DNA of 10,612 bases, from contig JASJBY010000093.1 of the NCBI GenBank assembly GCA_030066245.1, positions 1 to 10,612 of the forward strand, given 5' to 3'. Positions 6,631-10,612 of the stretch are shown here, piece by piece; within the stretch, counting starts at the first letter, position 1; every line of letters begins with the position of its first letter. Made by a program: the position numbers and the translations under genes. The notes under the pieces were generated by a model, which was given only the letters and a program-made list of their open reading frames with translations, searched no databases and was not told the origin of the DNA. The DNA comes from Gammaproteobacteria bacterium. GTDB taxonomy: Bacteria > Pseudomonadota > Gammaproteobacteria > JAABTG01.

Positions 6631-8067
6631 TCACAACGCTCGCGAACGCAGCACCATCATTTTCTCGATCTGCATGTCCCGGAAGGTGTGGGGAATGCCG
6701 CCCACACCGAGACCGGACTGTCGCAGACCCGCGAATGGCATCCAGTCAACCCGGAAAGCCGTGTGCTGATTCACCATGACAGCAGATGCATCTAGGTGTC
6801 GGTAAGCGTGCGCGGCCGTATCGATGTCGCGAGTGAAGACGGCGGACTGGAACGCATACGGCAGGTTGTTGGCATGCGCAATCGCCTCGTCAAGCTCTGC
6901 GTAGGGGTAGACGGCGACGACCGGTCCGAAGACCTCCTGACAGCTCACCCTGGCCTGGGGAGAAGGGTTAAACAAAACCGTCGGTGCATAACAGGACTCC
7001 GACAGACGCTGGCCTCCCGTGGCTACGCGTGCGCCCGAATCTCGGGCCTCTCCAACCCACTCGTCCACCCGCTGGACCTCGCCGGGGCGAATCAGGGGGC
7101 CAATCTCGGTTTCCGGCAACCTGGGATCCCCAACCTTCATGACGGCGGCGCGCTCGGCCAGCCCGTCGCTGATCCGCTGCCCGATGGACTCATGGGCGAA
7201 GATCCGCTGTACGGAGACGCAGACCTGCCCGGCGTGGTAAAAGCCGGCCTTGGCGAGGAGCGGCAGGGCGTCGTCCATGTCAGCGTCATGAGCAACGATC
7301 ACCGGCGCAGCCCCTCCGTGCTCCAGCGCACAGCGGGTACCTGGAGCGAGCTTGGAACGAAGCATCCAGCCCACCCGCGCGCTGCCGATGAAGCTGAAGA
7401 AACCCACTCTTGGGTCTGTGACCAGCTGCTCGGCGTGAGCCAACTCGCCGACAGAGACCGGTTGGCACCACTCCTCCGGGAGGCCAGCCTCGCGCAGGAT
7501 GCCAACCAGACGATAGCAGGACAGGGGCGTATCCTCCGCGGGCTTGACGATAACCGGGCAGCCTGCCGCTATTGCCGGAGCGACCTGGTGAACAATCAGG
7601 TTGACAGGATGATTGAATGCGCTGACGGCTACCACCACGCCGATGGGCTCCCTGCGAGTGAACGCCATGTGGCCGCTGGAGGCCGCGTTCAGTCCCATGG
7701 GTATCTCGACGCCGCCGTCCGTGCGCAGCACTTCGATACAGCTCTTGAGGCCATCGACGGCGCGGGCCACTTCCACCCGGGAGTCAAGCAGCGGCTTTCC
7801 ACCCTCTCTTGCCGCCTCCAGGCCCAGCGACTCGGCCTGCTCGTCCACTAGCGCCGCGGTCTTCTCCAGCACCTCGATTCGCTTAGCCGGCGCCAGCCAG
7901 CTTCTGCGGTTTCGGTAGAGCGCGTATGCAGTGGTCAGAGCCGTCTCGATGCCTTCCGCGCCGACCGTCTCGACCGTGCCGATCTGGCTCCCGTCGTAAG
8001 GCGCTTTCACCTCCAGCGTCCCATCATCCCCCGCCCCCGGAACCATCACTCCATACCGCGTCGCCAC
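6631..8067 (-). CDS. NAD(P)-dependent aldehyde dehydrogenase (ALDH superfamily)
   Basis: Oxidises an unidentified aldehyde to its carboxylic acid in the cytosol. With the start used here (478 aa) all core residues are present: oxyanion Asn152 in FNHP, cofactor-binding Lys175 in VIVKPAED, the cofactor-loop FIGSARVG, general-base Glu249 in LEHGG (commonly LELGG), nucleophile Cys283 in GQVCVSVQR, and Glu378 in QEVFGPV. The GQVCVSVQR form recalls lactaldehyde, phosphonoacetaldehyde and sulfoacetaldehyde dehydrogenase relatives, but substrate cannot be assigned. The GTG at 8067 is preferred because an exact GGAGGA (8075-8080) lies 7 nt upstream; a GTG at 8082 with a weaker AGG is the alternative and adds five residues. 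It lies 107 bp downstream of the acetolactate synthase gene on the same strand, so the two may share a transcript; the gap holds a heptamer array. Confidence 0.9.
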   Translation of the reverse strand: MATRYGVMVPGAGDDGTLEVKAPYDGSQIGTVETVGAEGIETALTTAYALYRNRRSWLAPAKRIEVLEKTAALVDEQAESLGLEAAREGGKPLLDSRVEVARAVDGLKSCIEVLRTDGGVEIPMGLNAASSGHMAFTRREPIGVVVAVSAFNHPVNLIVHQVAPAIAAGCPVIVKPAEDTPLSCYRLVGILREAGLPEEWCQPVSVGELAHAEQLVTDPRVGFFSFIGSARVGWMLRSKLAPGTRCALEHGGAAPVIVAHDADMDDALPLLAKAGFYHAGQVCVSVQRIFAHESIGQRISDGLAERAAVMKVGDPRLPETEIGPLIRPGEVQRVDEWVGEARDSGARVATGGQRLSESCYAPTVLFNPSPQARVSCQEVFGPVVAVYPYAELDEAIAHANNLPYAFQSAVFTRDIDTAAHAYRHLDASAVMVNQHTAFRVDWMPFAGLRQSGLGVGGIPHTFRDMQIEKMMVLRSRAL

Positions 8068-8074
8068 ACCCGTA

Positions 8075-8080
8075 TCCTCC
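8075..8080 (-). promoter_or_regulatory. Strong Shine-Dalgarno deciding the aldehyde dehydrogenase start
   Basis: On the minus strand this reads GGAGGA and sits 7 nt before the GTG at 8067. It falls inside the longer frame that starts with GTG at 8082, which is why the shorter form is preferred. Confidence 0.6.
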
Positions 8081-8136
8081 ACTGTTGCCTAAAGCATCGT
8101 ACGCCCCAAGCCCGCTGCAGGAGCCTCATTGCTCGG

Positions 8137-8178
8137 TCACCACTCACCACTCACCACTCACTACTCACTGCTCACTAA
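8137..8178. repeat. Heptamer tandem repeat, TCAC type (6 units), overlapping a stop codon
   Basis: Six 7-bp units in perfect register: TCACCAC three times, then TCACTAC, TCACTGC and TCACTAA. The last unit contains bases 8175-8177 (CTA), which on the minus strand are the TAG stop codon of the acetolactate synthase gene. The array is therefore directly fused to the end of that coding sequence and forms its 3' untranslated flank, again as GTGA-repeats on the coding strand. Confidence 0.88.
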
Positions 8179-9809
8179 ATAGGACACACCAGCTCGCCCA
8201 GCTTCTGGGTCAGCTTCATGTTTTCGGTGTAATCCACCGGACAATCCACAATCACCACGGTGTCGTCGGCGATGGCCTGCTCCAGCGTCGGGACCAGCTC
8301 GTCCACGCTGTTCACTCGGTAGCCCTTGGCGCCGAAACTCTCGGCATACTTGACGAAGTCCGGGTTGGCAAACTCGATGTTGCTGGAGCGCCCGAAGTGC
8401 TTCATCTGATGCCATTCGATGAGTCCATACTTGCTGTCAGACCAAATGAGGACGACCAGCGGAGTCCCTATCCGCAGAGCGGTTTCGATTTCCTGGGAGT
8501 TCATCATGAAGCCCGCATCGCCGGTGACCGCAACAACCACCCGTTCAGGCTGTGCCAGCTTCGCTGCTATCGCCCCGGGCAAGGCAATGCCCATGGCAGC
8601 GAAGCCGTTGGAAATTATGCAGGTATTCGGGCGCTCTGCTTGATACATGCGCGCCATCCACATTTTGTGAGCACCCACGTCGCTGATGACCACGTCAGCA
8701 GGGTCGAGTACCTGGCGAAGGTCCCACATGATCTTTTGGGGCTTCACGGGAAATCCCTGGTCCTGCGCATGGGCTCTCGACTCCTCGACGATAGTGTCGC
8801 GCAGGCTGGAGGCCAGATAGTCCTGGTGGGGCTCGGCGACCGACTGGATCCCCCGGAGTGCCTCGGCAAGGTCGCCAATCACGCCCACCTCCAGGATATA
8901 GTATTCGTCGACCTCAGCCGGGAGGCTATCGATGTGGACGATTTTTCGAGACCGGTCGCGATGCCACAAATGAGGGTGGTACTCGACGATGTCGTAGCCG
9001 ACGCAGATGATGACGTCGGCCCGGTCGAATCCGCAAGACACGTAGTCGTCTGCCTGCAGACCAACGGCACCCAGCGCCAGCTCGTGGGAAAACGGGATTA
9101 CCCCCTTGGCCATGAACGTGTTGGCAACGGGGATGCGGAGCTTTTCCGCGAACTGGACCAGAGCCTCCGAAGCACCGGCACGCAGCACGCCGTTGCCGGC
9201 CATGATCAGCGGGAACCGAGCCTGGGAGATGACATGCGCCGCCTGTTGAATCTTCTCCTGTGGCGGACGCGGTGGCATGGCGCTCTGCACACGCAGCGGC
9301 TGCTTGTCAGCAGCGTCCATCTTGGCGATGTTCTCCGGGAAGTCGATGAAGCTGCAGCCCGGCTTCTCGGCCTCGGCGACCTTGAAAGCTTTCCGGACAA
9401 CCTCGGCGACGATCTCGGGTTCGCGGAGCTGAGTGCTGTACTTTGATATGGGCTCGAAGAGATTGACCAGGTCAAGTATCTGGTGGCTTTCCTTGTGCAA
9501 GCGCGTAGTGGCGCCCTGGCCGGCGATTGCAACAACCGGCGCCCGGTCCATGTTGGCATCAGCAACGCCGGTCACCAGGTTGGTGGCCCCGGGGCCCAAG
9601 GTACTGAAACAGACTCCCGCTCGCCCCGTAAGCCGACCGTAAACATCCGCCATGAAAGCGGCGCCTTGCTCATGTCGGGTGGTTATGAAATGAATGGAGC
9701 TCCCGAGCAGCGCATCCATCACGTCGATGTTCTCTTCGCCCGGAATGCCGAAGACGTACTGCACGCCCTCATTCTCCAGGCAGCGAACGAACAGCTCTGC
9801 AGCCTTCAT
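8175..9809 (-). CDS. alsS: Acetolactate synthase-like TPP enzyme, catabolic AlsS type
   Basis: A predicted ThDP-dependent enzyme joining two pyruvates into 2-acetolactate with CO2 release, cytosolic. The 544-aa chain has the three expected domains: an N-terminal PYR domain (about 1-170) with catalytic Glu47 in RHEQGAAFMADVYGR, a middle domain (about 190-320), and a C-terminal PP domain. In the PP domain the metal/ThDP motif starts at GDAGFMMN (430-437) and a second acidic ligand, Asp458 in WSDSKYG, lies 27 residues after Asp431, the spacing of AlsS enzymes (which usually read WND). Similarity through FVKYAESFGAKGYRV also points to AlsS rather than IlvB/IlvI. No IlvN-type regulatory subunit or acetolactate decarboxylase is adjacent, so both the product's fate and the symbol are tentative; another 2-oxo-acid decarboxylase/ligase activity is possible. 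The ATG at 9809 follows a very strong G-rich ribosome binding site. The stop codon lies within a heptamer repeat. Confidence 0.88.
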   Translation of the reverse strand: MKAAELFVRCLENEGVQYVFGIPGEENIDVMDALLGSSIHFITTRHEQGAAFMADVYGRLTGRAGVCFSTLGPGATNLVTGVADANMDRAPVVAIAGQGATTRLHKESHQILDLVNLFEPISKYSTQLREPEIVAEVVRKAFKVAEAEKPGCSFIDFPENIAKMDAADKQPLRVQSAMPPRPPQEKIQQAAHVISQARFPLIMAGNGVLRAGASEALVQFAEKLRIPVANTFMAKGVIPFSHELALGAVGLQADDYVSCGFDRADVIICVGYDIVEYHPHLWHRDRSRKIVHIDSLPAEVDEYYILEVGVIGDLAEALRGIQSVAEPHQDYLASSLRDTIVEESRAHAQDQGFPVKPQKIMWDLRQVLDPADVVISDVGAHKMWMARMYQAERPNTCIISNGFAAMGIALPGAIAAKLAQPERVVVAVTGDAGFMMNSQEIETALRIGTPLVVLIWSDSKYGLIEWHQMKHFGRSSNIEFANPDFVKYAESFGAKGYRVNSVDELVPTLEQAIADDTVVIVDCPVDYTENMKLTQKLGELVCPI

Positions 9810-9814
9810 GACGA

Positions 9815-9824
9815 CCCCTCCTCC
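9815..9824 (-). promoter_or_regulatory. Strong ribosome binding site of the acetolactate synthase gene
   Basis: On the minus strand this reads GGAGGAGGGG and ends 5 nt before the ATG at 9809. It is the strongest Shine-Dalgarno in the window and suggests high translation of this gene relative to its neighbours. Confidence 0.7.
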
Positions 9825-9869
9825 GACCTGATTCTGTCCCGCGCGCGGTTTTAACCTGGCGAGTTCACG

Positions 9870-10526
9870 TTATGCCCGTGACGCTGGCGCCTCGATCTGG
9901 TGGACAGGCGACAAGGCTTCCCGGTTCCCAAATCGCCGGGACAGCCAGTAGTCGACGCTCAGGAACCGGCCTGCGCCGATGAAGAAAAGCACCAGCAGCA
10001 TCACGAAGTAAGTGGCAGCGAACTCGATGCCGTTGTTGAGCACCACGAAGCTGCCGTTCTCCGTCAGCCAGCCGTAGTTGCCATGCTCTTGGAGAATCGA
10101 CTTGGCCCGGTCCAGTCGCTGAACCGCGCCGATAGTGCGCTCGGTAGCGAACAGGCTGTCGGCGCCATCCGCAATCGCCAGCCACCCGTTCTGCCAGTGC
10201 ACCGCGAAGGCGGCCACCAGCATCGTGACCATCAGCGGAATCGACATCCACCGAACTGCAAAGCCGACCAGCAGACAGATGGCACCTAAAAACTCGGATC
10301 CGGCGGCCAGAATTACCATGAGGGTGGGGAACGGCAGCCCGAGACCCCACTCGGGGTTGCCGAACCAGGCGACGGTGCTGTCGAAGGCAGCAAACTTCTT
10401 TGTGCCAGCCATCCAAAACACCGGCACCAGATAGAGTCGCAAGGCGAGGGGAGCAAGGAAGTCAACTGCCCGCAGGGCATCGAGTACGCCCTGCAACTTG
10501 ATGAACATGTCCAGCACTCGGTTCAT
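9870..10526 (-). CDS. DoxX-family inner membrane protein, HvfX-like
   Basis: A 218-aa membrane protein with four hydrophobic segments (about 22-40, 64-90, 92-109 and 168-187), the DoxX fold. Between segments three and four lies a polar insert (about 112-165), absent from minimal DoxX proteins. The run YLVPVFWMAGTKK (32-44), WFGNPEWGLGLPFP (54-67), HWQNGW (110-115), LNNGIEFAATYF (163-174) and DYWLSRRF (192-199) resemble, from memory, the HvfX subgroup found with copper-binding RiPP (bufferin) operons. Those operons also carry a precursor, a DUF692/MNIO enzyme and a partner protein; none is in the window, though sequence to the right is unseen. DoxX relatives are linked to quinone or thiol redox chemistry, but the reaction here is unknown. 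It is the first of four same-strand genes, with 60 bp to the acetolactate synthase gene. The ATG at 10526 has only a weak purine-rich site upstream. Confidence 0.8.
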   Translation of the reverse strand: MNRVLDMFIKLQGVLDALRAVDFLAPLALRLYLVPVFWMAGTKKFAAFDSTVAWFGNPEWGLGLPFPTLMVILAAGSEFLGAICLLVGFAVRWMSIPLMVTMLVAAFAVHWQNGWLAIADGADSLFATERTIGAVQRLDRAKSILQEHGNYGWLTENGSFVVLNNGIEFAATYFVMLLVLFFIGAGRFLSVDYWLSRRFGNREALSPVHQIEAPASRA

Positions 10527-10568
10527 CGTTACCGCTTCTCTGAATAACTGCTCGGTAAAACGCTACAC

Positions 10569-10595
10569 CGGAGCCCGGGAGGGGCGTTAGCTCCG
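10569..10595. repeat. Small inverted repeat upstream of the DoxX-like gene
   Basis: CGGAGC (10569-10574) and GCTCCG (10590-10595) are exact reverse complements around a 15-nt loop. On the minus strand a GCGTTTT follows 8 nt after the stem, so it might be a poor terminator for a gene to the right, or an operator for the DoxX-like gene. The rest of 10527-10612 shows no coding end and no clear promoter. Confidence 0.25.
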
Positions 10596-10612
10596 CTAAA
10601 TCTCGCCAGGCC

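Noticed and set aside
6378..6795. Two plus-strand frames in the repeat-bearing gap
   Set aside because: They are composed partly of heptamer repeats translated as Ser/Thr/His/Tyr-rich low-complexity sequence and run into the aldehyde dehydrogenase gene in antisense.
7926..9446. Plus-strand open frame of 506 codons over the acetolactate synthase gene
   Set aside because: Starts in the aldehyde dehydrogenase gene, crosses a repeat array and runs antisense to a well-supported TPP enzyme. No family resemblance.
9839..9852. GC palindrome CCGCGCGCGG followed by TTTT on the plus strand, as a terminator
   Set aside because: It can fold only a 3-bp stem with a loop, and no plus-strand gene ends there.

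Overview
The window looks like chromosomal DNA of a GC-rich gammaproteobacterium, possibly a Thioalkalivibrio/Ectothiorhodospiraceae- or Wenzhouxiangella-like lineage. That is an inference from GC content, codon use and the general look of the proteins; nothing here fixes the taxon. I see no rRNA, tRNA, CRISPR array, transposase, integrase or phage gene, and no recognisable defence system. Eight protein genes cover most of the window, and the rest is mainly short intergenic DNA rich in 7-bp tandem repeats.

Left part (1-4807). A minus-strand gene encodes a Tat-exported M15/VanY-type peptidase. It diverges from a plus-strand gene for a small stand-alone cyclic-nucleotide-binding-domain protein. 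About 320 bp of apparently non-coding DNA follows, then argG (argininosuccinate synthase, arginine biosynthesis), then a GT4 glycosyltransferase of unknown substrate. The glycosyltransferase gene meets the next gene tail to tail, with 15 bp between the stop codons.

Right part (4823-10526). Four minus-strand genes lie in tandem. In transcription order they are a DoxX/HvfX-like membrane protein, an AlsS-type acetolactate synthase (TPP enzyme), an NAD(P)-dependent aldehyde dehydrogenase, and a membrane-anchored stand-alone FMN/[3Fe-4S] glutamate-synthase-like protein. The gaps are about 60, 107 and 287 bp, so co-transcription is plausible for the first three and less certain for the last. The shared theme is redox and 2-oxo-acid/aldehyde chemistry, but the actual pathway cannot be read from the sequence.

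The most distinctive structure is a family of degenerate but strictly 7-bp-periodic tandem repeats. Units of TCAC+NNN type occur at 127-196, 6566-6600 and 8137-8178. Units of CTACNNN/GTAG type occur at 1-21 and 6373-6428. Each TCAC array lies just downstream of a minus-strand gene, and one supplies that gene's stop codon. On the coding strand nearly every unit carries TGA, so three units close all reading frames. These arrays are the best candidate here for something under-described.
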